A program made the position numbers and the translations under genes. The notes below the pieces were generated by a model that ran no database searches, was not told the DNA's origin, and saw only the letters and a list, made by a program, of their open reading frames with translations. Below, piece after piece: positions 35,497-45,200 of a stretch of 62,709 nt of DNA. Source of the DNA: Marinobacterium nitratireducens (GTDB lineage: Bacteria > Pseudomonadota > Gammaproteobacteria > Pseudomonadales > Balneatricaceae); NCBI RefSeq assembly GCF_014645375.1, contig NZ_BMLT01000003.1:568790-631498 (forward strand). Reading direction: 5' to 3'. How positions within the stretch are numbered: the first letter of the stretch is position 1; every line of letters begins with the position of its first letter.

Positions 35497-36054
35497 CTAC
35501 GCGAGCAGCGACACGCCGAACAGCAGGCCGTGGCCGAACAGCAGCGCGCCAAAGGCAATCAGGCCAACGATCAACGCCAGCAGGTCGTATAGCAACTGCG
35601 GTTTGGGATGCGGTATCAGGGTCTTTCGTGGTCTGCTGAACGCCATATCGAGGAGCGCATAGACAAGAAAGGGGGCGAAAATCAGCGTCGATGCCAGATC
35701 GCCATTGGCCAGCAGATGTACCGACGCCCAGAGACCCACCCCGATCAGCATCGGGTGTCGCAGATAGCGCCGGGTCAGGGTCGGCAGATAGGCGGCGACC
35801 ACCAGGATCAGCGCCAGCGGCATCAGGGCCTGGGCCAGGGAACGCCCGAACGACAGCGGTGACCAGAGGATCCGATTGTCGATCAGGGCATAACCCTCGA
35901 TCATCAACCAGAGCCCGACCAGCGAGCCGAGCGAGAACAGCGCCAGATAACCAGGCCGTCCGAAGGTATCGATCAGTCGCTGACGCACACCGCCGAGCAG
36001 CGGTAACGCATGCACGCCGAAAAACAGCAACAACCCCAGCAGCATCCGGTCCAT
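35497..36054 (-). CDS. NnrU family membrane protein, 185 aa
   Basis: This is an integral membrane protein of the NnrU family, whose first member is linked to nitrogen-oxide metabolism in denitrifiers and whose relatives include isoprenoid-modifying enzymes. Hydrophobic segments are MLLGLLLFFGVHALPLLGG, YLALFSLGSLVGLWLMIEGY, LAQALMPLALILVVAAYLP, the ANGDLASTLIFAPFLVYALL region and a C-terminal LLALIVGLIAFGALLFGHG. The conserved RHPMLIGVGLWASVHLLANG block (around residues 98-117) supports the family. The ATG at 36054 has GGGGA six bases upstream. A heptamer tandem repeat lies 36-70 bp upstream, and a terminator separates it from nemA, so it is probably its own transcription unit. No denitrification genes are nearby, so the cellular role is open. 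Confidence 0.87.
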   Translation of the reverse strand: MDRMLLGLLLFFGVHALPLLGGVRQRLIDTFGRPGYLALFSLGSLVGLWLMIEGYALIDNRILWSPLSFGRSLAQALMPLALILVVAAYLPTLTRRYLRHPMLIGVGLWASVHLLANGDLASTLIFAPFLVYALLDMAFSRPRKTLIPHPKPQLLYDLLALIVGLIAFGALLFGHGLLFGVSLLA

Positions 36055-36089
36055 ATCCGTCCCCGCACCTTGAGCCTCAAATGACCTTC

Positions 36090-36124
36090 GCCTTACGCCT
36101 TACGCCTTACGCCTTACGCCTTAC
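36090..36124. repeat. Heptanucleotide tandem repeat (GCCTTAC)x5 upstream of nnrU
   Basis: Five perfect copies of GCCTTAC, plus degenerate copies at both ends, lie 36-70 bp upstream of the nnrU start codon; on the sense strand of nnrU they read GTAAGGC. A possible -10-like TATACT lies just beyond the repeat (about 36132-36137), which would place it in the 5' leader. Copy-number changes by slippage could alter expression. Confidence 0.85.
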
Positions 36125-36136
36125 GCCTATCAGTAT

Positions 36137-36170
36137 AGAAAAAACGGCCGCCCGAGTTGGCGGCCGAACG
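36137..36170 (-). terminator. Intrinsic terminator of nemA
   Basis: On the minus strand CGGCCGCC - AACTCG - GGCGGCCG forms a perfect 8-bp stem followed by a run of six T. It begins about ten bases after the nemA stop codon at 36177. It should end the small gene/nemA transcript before nnrU. Confidence 0.88.
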
Positions 36171-36176
36171 AGGAAT

Positions 36177-37226
36177 TCAGAGGCTGGGATAGGTGGTATA
36201 GCCCTGAGCCCCCGAAGCATAGAAGGTTCCGGAATCAGGCGTGTTCAAGGGCGCTTGCCGACGCAGTCGCTCCGGCAGGTCCGGGTTGGCGATAAAGGGC
36301 ACGCCGAAAGCCACAGCATCGACCCGGCCATCCTCTATCCAGGCATTGGCGGTCTCCCCGGTGAACTTCTCGTTGGCAATGAAAGCACCGTCGAACAGCG
36401 CCCGCAGTTCCGGCACCAGGCTGTCCTCAGCCTCCGCTTCGCGGGCGCAGATAAAGGCGATATGGCGGCTGTTCAGTTCGCGAACCACATGACTGAAGGT
36501 CGCGCGCGGGTCGGAATCGCCGACATCGTGCGCATCGCAGCGCGGCGACAGGTGAACGCCCACACGGGCGCTGCCCCAAACGCCCACCGCCGCATCGGTG
36601 ATGTCCAGCAACAGCCGGGCCCGGTTCGCGATAGATCCGCCGTAGGCATCCTGGCGCTGGTTACTGCTGTCCTGCAGGAACTGATCGATCAGGTAACCGT
36701 TGGCGGCGTGGATTTCGACGCCATCGAAACCTGCGGCCAGCGCATTTTCAGCCCCCCGACGATAGGCTTCGACGATCCCGGGAATCTCCGCGGTTTCCAG
36801 CGCCCGCGGGCGGGTATAGGGACGCTGCGGGCGAACCAGACTGACATGACCGGCCGGGGTGATCGCACTGGGAGCGACTGGCAGCTCGCCATCCAGGTAG
36901 ATCGGGTCCGAAATCCGGCCCACATGCCACAGTTGCATGACGATACGGCCCCCCTTCGCATGGACGGCTTCGGTGATCCGCCGCCAGCCGGCGACCTGCG
37001 CATCGTTCCAGATCCCCGGCGTATCCGGGTAACCCACCCCCATGGGAGTGACGGCCGTCGCTTCGGTAATGATCAGGCCAGCCGAGGCCCGCTGGCTGTA
37101 GTACTCCAGCATCAGATCGCCGGGGACGCGACCCTCTTCGGCACGACAGCGGGTAAGCGGCGCCATCACGATGCGATTGGACATCTCGATTGCGCCGATA
37201 CGAACGGGGTCGAACAAAGTTGCCAT
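36177..37226 (-). CDS. nemA: NemA-type alkene reductase (Old Yellow Enzyme family), 349 aa
   Basis: This FMN-dependent ene-reductase of the Old Yellow Enzyme family reduces activated C=C bonds and electrophiles such as N-ethylmaleimide and nitro compounds using NAD(P)H. It is cytoplasmic. Visible features are LFDPVRIGAIEMSNRIVMAPLTR at the N-terminus (FMN contacts), YYSQRASAGLIITEAT, GGRIVMQLWHVGR, EIHAANGYLIDQFL with the substrate-binding pair His173/Asn176 and the following Tyr178, and DAYGGSIANRARLLLD. The C-terminal FIANPDLPERLR and tail match NemA-like proteins in length. A GTG nine bases upstream is too close to the AGGAG site, so the ATG at 37226 (ten bases from AGGAG) is chosen. It lies 48 bp behind a 59-codon gene, both probably driven by a promoter carrying a TetR-type operator. 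Confidence 0.93.
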   Translation of the reverse strand: MATLFDPVRIGAIEMSNRIVMAPLTRCRAEEGRVPGDLMLEYYSQRASAGLIITEATAVTPMGVGYPDTPGIWNDAQVAGWRRITEAVHAKGGRIVMQLWHVGRISDPIYLDGELPVAPSAITPAGHVSLVRPQRPYTRPRALETAEIPGIVEAYRRGAENALAAGFDGVEIHAANGYLIDQFLQDSSNQRQDAYGGSIANRARLLLDITDAAVGVWGSARVGVHLSPRCDAHDVGDSDPRATFSHVVRELNSRHIAFICAREAEAEDSLVPELRALFDGAFIANEKFTGETANAWIEDGRVDAVAFGVPFIANPDLPERLRRQAPLNTPDSGTFYASGAQGYTTYPSL

Positions 37227-37274
37227 GGGTTGCACGCTCCTTAAGAGGATTAAACGGACGGGGTTGCTAGGGTT

Positions 37275-37454
37275 TCAGGAAGCCTCGTACCAGGGGTCTT
37301 TTACGGGCCGGTGATCTGGCCTCGGCCCGGCCCCACTACCGTAGCGAAGCGCCAGCGGATCCTGTCCTATATCGCGCAGGGTCTGGCCGCTGATTCGCTC
37401 CGGCCGCGCCGGCGCCTTTACCAGAAGCCGGCCAAGACGTTGCAAAAGATTCAC
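37275..37454 (-). CDS. Small basic protein, 59 aa, first gene of the nemA transcript
   Basis: This short reading frame starts with a GTG at 37454 preceded by GGGAGG with seven bases between, a strong ribosome site. The product begins MNLLQRLGRLLVKAPARPER and contains ISGQTLRDIGQDPLALRYG, with a Pro/Arg-rich tail ending DPWYEAS. I do not recognise a family; the LRDIG segment is faintly like DUF1127 proteins, but this is weak. It lies between the operator pair and nemA (48-bp gap), so it would be the leader gene of that electrophile-response unit. Confidence 0.65.
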   Translation of the reverse strand: MNLLQRLGRLLVKAPARPERISGQTLRDIGQDPLALRYGSGAGPRPDHRPVKDPWYEAS

Positions 37455-37473
37455 TGTCAGTCCTCCCGACAAA

Positions 37474-37528
37474 ACAAACCAACCGGTATGTTGAGCGAAT
37501 TTAAACATACCAACCGGTATGTAATCAA
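37474..37528 (-). promoter_or_regulatory. Promoter with double TetR-type operator before the small gene and nemA
   Basis: On the minus strand TTGATT (37528-37523) and TTTAAA (37505-37500) are 17 bp apart and form a plausible -35/-10. The spacer is filled by an operator-like dyad, ACATACC-GGTT-GGTATGT (37522-37505). A second copy with one changed arm base, ACATACC-GGTT-GGTTTGT (37491-37474), lies 31 bp downstream, just before the ribosome site. This resembles control by a TetR-family repressor of the NemR kind; no such gene is in the window. Confidence 0.75.
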
Positions 37529-37752
37529 TAACAATTTCCGTAGTGGACCCAGGCACTACAATCAAAATCAGAACTGCCCCTCGGGCAAGTGAACGGAGTG
37601 CGGCGTTAACGGACTAATACGGAAACGAGCCTGAAACGGACTCGGACGGACTCGCCCCTTTGCGGGCTGCCATGGTCAGGGCTGCGCCGGAGCTCCAGGC
37701 TGAATGAACGCAGACAAGACACCGGCTTCGCCCGGGCGTCGAGGAGACTGTT

Positions 37753-38925
37753 ATGCTGGACGGACTCATTTCCCTGCCCTGGTGGGGCTATCTGCTGGTA
37801 TTGCTGGCGCTGACCCACGGCACCATAGTGTCGGTCACCATCTACCTGCACCGCGCCCAGGCGCACCGCTCGCTGCAACTGCACCCGGCACTGGGCCACC
37901 TGTTCCGTTTCTGGCTCTGGCTCACCACCGGCATGGTCACCCGTGAATGGATTGCGATTCATCGAAAGCATCATGCCCACTGTGACAGCGACGGTGATCC
38001 CCACAGCCCGCAGCTACTCGGAATATCCCAGGTGCTCTGGCAGGGAGCGGAGCTTTACCGTCAGGCATCTCAGGACCAGGATCTGCTGCAGCGCTTCGGT
38101 CAGGGTGCCCCCGATGACTGGATCGAGCGGCATCTGTACAGCCGACACCCGTCACTCGGCATCGTGCTGATGCTGGCCATCGACCTGCTGTGCTTCGGCG
38201 CGATCGGCCTGACGCTCTGGGCGCTGCAGATGATCTGGATACCGTTTTTCGCCGCCGGCGTGATCAATGGCGTTGGCCACTGGTGCGGATACCGCAACTT
38301 CGAAATCGCCGATGCCTCGCGCAACCTGGTGCCGTTCGCGGTACTGATCGGCGGCGAGGAGCTGCACAATAACCATCATGCCGCTCCCACCTCCCCCCGC
38401 CTGTCCTGTCGCTGGTACGAACTCGATATCGGCTGGTGTTACATCAGGCTGCTGGCCTGGCTGCGGCTGGTACGTATCCGCCAGGCCGGCCTGCTGCCGC
38501 GCCTGGCGCAGGGCCTGGACCCACAGACCTGGTCCAGCCGTCTGCACGTACTCAGCGTTTACGGCCGTGAGGTGGTGCTGCCGACCGTGCGCCAGGAATG
38601 CCAGGGCGCCACCCGTGCCCACCGAAGACTTCTGAGACGCGCGCGCTGGCTGCTGCTGCGGGAGAAACGCAAGATGAGCGAGGTGCAGCGCCGCTGCCTC
38701 GAGCGCTCGCTGTCACTGAGCGAGCGCCTGGCCACCACCTACGAGTACCAGCTGCGTCTGCGCGCGCTCTGGCAGCTGCCGGGGCGGTCATCGGACCGGC
38801 TTCGCCAGGCGATGCACGACTGGTGCCAGGACGCTCGCCAGTCCGGCGTCGAAGCGCTGGCGGAATTCGCCGAGCAACTGCAGCGGGCGCAACAGCGGCA
38901 GCCGCTTCAAGCGCCTGTCCGCTGA
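37753..38925 (+). CDS. desA: Membrane fatty-acid desaturase (DesA-type delta-9), 390 aa
   Basis: This is a di-iron inner-membrane acyl-lipid or acyl-CoA desaturase that introduces a cis double bond to keep membranes fluid. All three histidine boxes are present: HRAQAHR (residues 33-39), HRKHHAH (70-76) and ELHNNHH (203-209). Hydrophobic helices lie near residues 10-32, 48-66, 135-165 and 165-180. The C-terminal about 130 residues are soluble and rich in Arg and Glu (LLLREKRKMSEVQRRCLERS), as in Pseudomonas-type DesA proteins of similar length. A GAGGAG site precedes the ATG by six bases. It is transcribed away from the nemA unit; the 187-bp region between them, outside the operators, holds no further gene. 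Downstream is a REP pair and then the terminator of giant gene 2. Confidence 0.92.
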   Translation: MLDGLISLPWWGYLLVLLALTHGTIVSVTIYLHRAQAHRSLQLHPALGHLFRFWLWLTTGMVTREWIAIHRKHHAHCDSDGDPHSPQLLGISQVLWQGAELYRQASQDQDLLQRFGQGAPDDWIERHLYSRHPSLGIVLMLAIDLLCFGAIGLTLWALQMIWIPFFAAGVINGVGHWCGYRNFEIADASRNLVPFAVLIGGEELHNNHHAAPTSPRLSCRWYELDIGWCYIRLLAWLRLVRIRQAGLLPRLAQGLDPQTWSSRLHVLSVYGREVVLPTVRQECQGATRAHRRLLRRARWLLLREKRKMSEVQRRCLERSLSLSERLATTYEYQLRLRALWQLPGRSSDRLRQAMHDWCQDARQSGVEALAEFAEQLQRAQQRQPLQAPVR

Positions 38926-39142
38926 ATACCCGCTCTGTCAATATCGCCATGGGTTTGCAAGTCAGCTGCGCAATATCCTTGGTGCCACGGCATTACCCGA
39001 AAAAGGCTCGCCCGCGGAGCGGGCTCCTGCAGGATAAGCATGTTGCGTAAGGCACGATACGCCGTGATCGGACTATCGTAGGAGCCCACTCCGTGGGCGA
39101 ATCAGCCCGCGCATTCCCCCGCCAATCTGCCACAAGCTCAAA
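38926..39142. repeat. Intergenic region with a convergent REP pair
   Basis: There is no gene between desA and the end of giant gene 2. Two REP palindromes lie in opposite orientations at about 39007-39034 (GCTCGCCCGCGGAGCGGGCTC) and 39078-39104 (GTAGGAGCCCACTCCGTGGG), about 45 bp apart, forming a single BIME. They match the REP family seen at 1-273 and 35011-35400. They probably shield the convergent desA and giant 2 transcripts from each other (inference). Confidence 0.75.
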
Positions 39143-39176
39143 AAAGGCGCCGCCCCCATCGGGATGCGGCGCCTTT
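39143..39176 (-). terminator. Intrinsic terminator of giant gene 2
   Basis: On the minus strand AAAGGCGCCGC - ATCCCGATGGGG - GCGGCGCCTTT is an 11-bp perfect stem followed by further T residues (six T in a row in all). It lies 83 bp after the giant 2 stop codon at 39259. The A-rich other flank makes it possibly bidirectional, also serving desA. Confidence 0.88.
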
Positions 39177-39258
39177 GCCTTTTGTGGATCTCCCGTCGCT
39201 CAGGGCGGCCCTGCCGTCAGCTCCTTCGTTGACAGGACTCCCGGCACTTAAATCCCTT

Positions 39259-42200
39259 TCAGGCGACATCGCGCCCTTTCATCGCGAAATACCAGGGTGC
39301 CTCCTCTACCTCGACCAGCATGCCGGTCTCCTCATCGAAGACCAGGGTGCCCTGTGCCGAGCGACGCTTGGGCTGTTCCGGAACAGTCGCTTTTGCGCTC
39401 GATCCGGGCTCATGGACAACCGAATCGGTCGCCGGATCGGACTCATTCCAACCCAATGCGGGCTGAGTCAGGGCCTCACTCCCACCGGCGGTCCCGGGGG
39501 ACGGAGCCCCATCCCCGTCGTCAAACAACGAGTATTGCTCAGTAGACGGCTCGCTGGGTTCAAGGATCACGGCCTCGCGGTCACCCTCGATCTCGAGACG
39601 GGTCCCCGCCTCGAGAGAGTCGGACATAACCGCCAGCCCGTCATGGTCGTAGCCTAGCAGATGTCCAAGTTCATGACGCAGCACGGTCAACAGATCCATC
39701 ATGCCCGATGCGGAACCGTCCGCGGTATCGAACTCGCTGTCGTCGTCCGGGGTACTGTCGATGAACCAGCCCCAGCCTGCGGCGTCGATATCGACCAGGA
39801 TGACGTTGCCGTCGACCTCGGCCAGGGCATCGCCTTCCAGATCGACGACATGGATCTCGACATCGCCAAGCGCCGACAGATCCGCTTCGGTCACCAGCCC
39901 GCTGTCGAGCCAGTCCTGGTAGGCCGCATCGAGCAACATCCCGGCATCGTCTTCCTCGAGCTTCGGTACCGTCACCACACTGGAAGCTGCCTGGGCTGCC
40001 AGCATCTGCAGGCCTTCGAACCTAGGATCGTTGGTCGCGAAGCGGAAGTCCTCGAACTCGGCTCCGGAATCGCTGACCATCAAACCAAAGCGGCCATCCA
40101 CGACGCCGGCGTTGAAACCATAGGTCGCGACGAAGCTGCCGTTGAGCGTGATATTGACGGAAGCGCCGACAAAACTCAGTTTCAGGTGGTGGTCGACATC
40201 GTCCGCCAACGCAATATTGAGCGTCATGTCGATCGCCAGACCCCGTTTCGGATCGACATGACCGATCAGCAGGCTGTCGTTCGCCGCGTCGATCGCGATG
40301 AACTTGAAGTCGTCCTCGGCGTAGTAGTCAAAGGCGATCCCCCCCACTCCTGTACTGACCACAGTCGCTTCCAGCTCGAGATAGGCGTCGGCACGCAGCG
40401 GCTCGCCCAGGTCGACCAGGCTGACGGCGTAACCGGTGGTATCGGCTACCCCTGTGTAGGTGCCGTTGTCCACTGCCCAGTCACCACTGACGGACTCCAG
40501 CACCGTGTCGCTGCTGTCGAAGCTGTCTTCGACTTCCAGCGTGATCTCCGGCGGCAGAATCTGGACTTTGAAGTTGTCCACGGTGCCCGAACCGCCATCC
40601 ATGCCGACACCGACATAGCCCTTGTTGAGCGGGATCGGATTGCCGTACTGATCCAGCAGCGGCTCAAAGGTGTAGGAGAACCAGTTCACGCCTTCAATAA
40701 TCAGCGTCACGTTGGTGCCGTTAACGGCAATCAATACCTCGTATTGTTCTCCCGGCTTGATCCGAACCGGCTTGTTCGACTGAACCACCTCGTGCCAGCC
40801 GCTGGCATCGCGATAGCCCATCTCGATCTTGTTGGTCGAGATATTGATACCGGCGTACTTGAAGTCGATATCCGACTTGTAGTCGAAGATGATGTAGCCG
40901 TTGGCCTTGGCGCCGCCTGTCGGCTTGTCGACCTGGATCAGCGCGCTGACCTCGTAGTAGATCGGCAGGTAGTCATCGAGGTTGTAGAACGCAGACGCCT
41001 GCTCACCGCTCGCCGCCGAAATCTGCAGGCGGCCGCCGCTGACCGAGAAGTTGCCGGTATCGCGTACGAACAGATCCATCGAGGCGTTGTTGAAGTCGGA
41101 GGTGCGCAGCACGTCGCGGCGACCGCCCGGTACGTTGCCGGCCTGAGGATCGGTCGGACCGCCGGTCTGATCCTGCCAGTAGCCGTGATCCTGCTGGGTT
41201 ACGAGACCCATCTCGCCGTTGATGCCGCCCTGCAGCTTGGCCACATTGGAGTAGCGGTCGTTGTGGTTGCGCTGACCGGTGTCGGCGGTGCGGGTAACGT
41301 CCACACCATCGCTGAAGGCCTGGGCGAAGAGGAAGTCGAACAGATGCGGCGGTACCTGCCGGCTCACGGTGGCGATACCGAAGGGTGCGAACGGCACGAT
41401 AAAGCTGTTGAACTCACCGACCCAGTCGATCAGGCGGTCGCCCTTGGTGTTGCCGATCAGGATATCGAGGCCGGCGCCGCCGAAGACCCGGTCCTCGTAC
41501 ACCAGGTGCGTATCCGGTGTCTCGTCGGTGCCGCCGAGCGGCAGCTGTCCCGGCGAGTTGTGCGGCGGGTAGTCGGGGTTGACGGTGCCGAGGACATCGT
41601 CGGCGTTCATCAGGTCGTTGCCGAAGCCGCCGTAAATATGGTCGCGGCCGGTGCCGCCGACGATCCAGTCGTTGCCCAGATCCCCGAAGATGACATCGTC
41701 GCCGTCGCTCTGGCGGTACTGCTCGGGCACATCCGGATCCGGTGTCCGGCCGTCCGGCTTGAAGGCCACGTAACCCAGTACGCTGACGCCCTCGTCGCTG
41801 TTCCAGTTGAGGAAGTACTGAAGCAAATGCTCGCCACCGGTGAGACCGTCGCTTTCAAGATCCGGCAATGAGCCGTCAGCCTTTAGATCCCCTTTCCAGA
41901 CGGAACCCGCGTCGGTATCGAACAGGATCACGCGGCGCGGCTCGTACTCGTCGTAGAGGAAGAACTCGCCGAGCCGGCTCTGCACCGGTTTTGGCGAGTT
42001 CCAGGCATCGTAGTCGTCGCCGAAGTGCAGGATATCGCTGGGGTTGTAGGGCCGCGAGAAGTCGGTGCGGATCAGCCCGATGAACTCGCCGGCCGAGTTG
42101 AAGCGCGGCGCGTAGGATTCCTCCAGTGCCTCGGCGCCGCTGATGGCGTCGTCACCCGAGCCGCCGTGGATGAAATCCTTGCCCAAGCCGCCGAAGATGA

Positions 42201-45200
42201 CGTCGTCGGCGAACATTTGGTTCGACAGCCGCGGATCGGCGGCGCCGAGCTCTTCCGGCGTCAGATTGTACGGTGTCAGGTCGACCGATTTCTTCAGCTC
42301 GCCGGCGACGTTGATCAACTCGCTCTGGACGTTACCTGGAGTGCGGATCAGTTCGTTGAGCACGTTGCCCTGACTGGTGCGGGTATCGGGGTCGGTCGCA
42401 AGCAGCGCCCCGATCCCGTACAGGCTTTCGGCCAGCAGCGGGCTGGCGGTATTGCGGCTGGTAAAGATACGGCCGTCGTCGCCCAGGATTCCGTCGATAC
42501 CGGTGCCGCCGGAGATCCAGTCGTGGCCCCAGCCGCCAATGATATCGTCGTCGTCGGCATCGCCGAAGCCGATATCGAAGCCGCCGCCAAGGTAGATGAA
42601 GTCGTCGCCGGTCTCGCCGTGAACCTCGTCGTTACCGCCGATATCGTAGCGGGTCCAGATGCCCTGGTCCGGATCGCAGTCGAGGCTGAACATCGGCCGC
42701 ATGCCTTCGGCCTCTTCGAGCGAGAAGCTGTCCGGATCGTAGTCCGGGCCGCCCGGGGTGTAATCCAGCAGGCGGATACCGCGCACGACGATCTTCTCGG
42801 TACCGTAGTCGTCGTAGTTGAAGGTGACGTAGTTCTGAGCCAGCGGGTTGGTCTCTGGGTGCGGGTTCACGTCGTCGCCGTTGATACCGACTATACGGAT
42901 AATATCGCCGTTATCGCCGACAATCGCATCCGAATCGCGCGCGTGTTTGTCCTGGTAGTCCGTATCGACGGTTACCACGATATCGGCGCCGAATTGATCC
43001 ACATTCGGAGCCTCGCCGGCGTCCGGGTCGAAACCGTTATTACGGTTGATCTGGGTGCCGGCGCCGCCGAACAGCCAGTCGCTGCTGTCCGGTCGTAGAT
43101 CCGCACCAGTCCAGTCCGGATTCAACAGCTGTGCATGATAGCCATCCAGGCTGAAGAAGCTCGAGGAGCCACCGACGATATCGTCCTGACCGAGGCCGCC
43201 GAAGATCACGTCTTTGCCGCCGCCGCCCTCGATATAGTCCTCACCGTCCGAAGCCGCCTCGAAGCTGGCGACCACGAACAGTTCCCCGACCGGGTCGTCG
43301 ATGCCGCTATCTTCCGGATCGACCCGCACCGGCTTGCGGGCGGCGCCGACATGGGCAATGCCGGCCACCGCACTGTCGATGGAACCGTCACCCTGGATCA
43401 CGTCGTTGCCGAGCTGACCAAAGATGGTGTCGTTGCCGGCACCGCCCGCCAGGTAGTCGTTGCCGAAGCTGCCGACGCCCGCCAGGCCATCATTAATTGC
43501 GAAGGTGTGGTAGACGGCGTAGTCGATCTCGTACTCGGCCCACCACTGGGGTCCGTTCGGATCGCGGTAGTTGCGCGCAATGCCGTCGGTCAGCAGACGT
43601 CCCGAGTTGTACTCGTTGAGCGAACCCGGACCGCTGGCGGCGTAGGCATAGAGCGGATCCATGGCGGCGAGGCCCATCTGCTCGGCCGTCAGGTCAGTGC
43701 GCGAGTAAAGCACTGCGCCGGCCAGGGCCTGGAAGCGGGCGTTCTTGATATCGTCGAGCAGGTCACCGTCGTCACCGCCCATACGGCTCAGGAAGACGTT
43801 GTCGCCGAAGATCAGATCGTCGCCCTCGCGGCCGTCGATCATATCGTTGCCGCCGCCGCCGATCAGCAGGTCGGCGATGGCGGTGCCGAAGATAATATCG
43901 TCGGCGCCGTTCTGCGGCTCGAGCGAGTTGATCTCGAGCACCGTATCGAGGGAGGTGGTCTGGATCTTCTGCAGCAGTACCGGGGGCAGGTTCGGATCGG
44001 CCACCAGCTGCACCACCTCGCCGTGATCGCCGAAGATAATATTCTGCAGATCGGCGATACCTGCATCGATACCGCCTACCCGGCCGTCACCTTCGAGGAA
44101 ATCGCGGCCGGCGGTCAGGTTGTCGGCCACCGGGTACGGCACCGGCACCGGCGCGAAGGTCTGGTCGCTGGCGCCGAGGCTCGGGTCGATGGTCGGCGCC
44201 GGGCTGTTGTTGTGGGTCGCGATATGGAGCGCGCGGGTCAGGATATCGACGTTGATACCGCTGTCGCCGTAGATATGATCCACGCCGCGCTGGCCGAGGA
44301 TCACATCGTCGCCGGAGCCGCCGGCCAGGTGATCGCCGGCCTGGCTGCCAATGATCAGGTCGTTGCCGGCGCCGCCGTAGGCGGTGATACCGACGGTGAT
44401 GAACTGCGCTTCGAGCTCCTCGTTGGTCCAGCCCGCGAACAGGCCGGAGGCGTCGATGATATCGTTACCGGCGAAGCGGAACGGGTTGGCCAGCGGGAAG
44501 ACCCATTCGTTGTCCTCGTTCTCGGCATCGCTCAGCCAGGGGAACGGATCGAACGGTTTCTCGCCGAACTCCTGACCGAGGCGGTCGTAGCTGTGGCCGG
44601 AGTACCAGGCGCCGTCCTGGCTGGTGTCGCCGTAGATCACCAGCGGGCTCAGCGGGCCGCCGACCAGGGCGCCGTTCGCGTTGTTGACGATGACGAAGTG
44701 GTCGCCGCCGATCGCAGCACCCGCATCTTTGGTGATATCGGTACGGGTAATGGTGACCGTCGAGGTCTCGATAATGCAGTCGTGCAGCGCGGCCCCCGCC
44801 AGCACCAGCTCGGTTTCGTTGACCTCCTTGATGGTGAAGCCGCCGGGGATACCGTCGATATAGATGATCTGTCCGACTTCGAAACCGTCGGTCAGCCAGT
44901 TTCCGCCATCGTCGCGAATCAACGTATCGACCACCAATGTGACCAGGGAGACCTCGGTGACCGTGGTTTCTGGTACGGACAGATGGACATCGACATCATT
45001 GATCAGGCCGCCGCCGAAGCCTGCGCCACCCAGAATCAGCGTTGAGCCTTTACCCCAAGTTGCGAACTCTCCATCCGGTTTCAGAGCCGGGTTGGCATCG
45101 ACAATGGCGAGAATTTCGCGGGTTTCACCTTCGCCACCTACCTGAATCAGCTGGCCAACCTCGTAGCCGTCATCCCGCCAGTTGCGTCCGTCCATACGGG

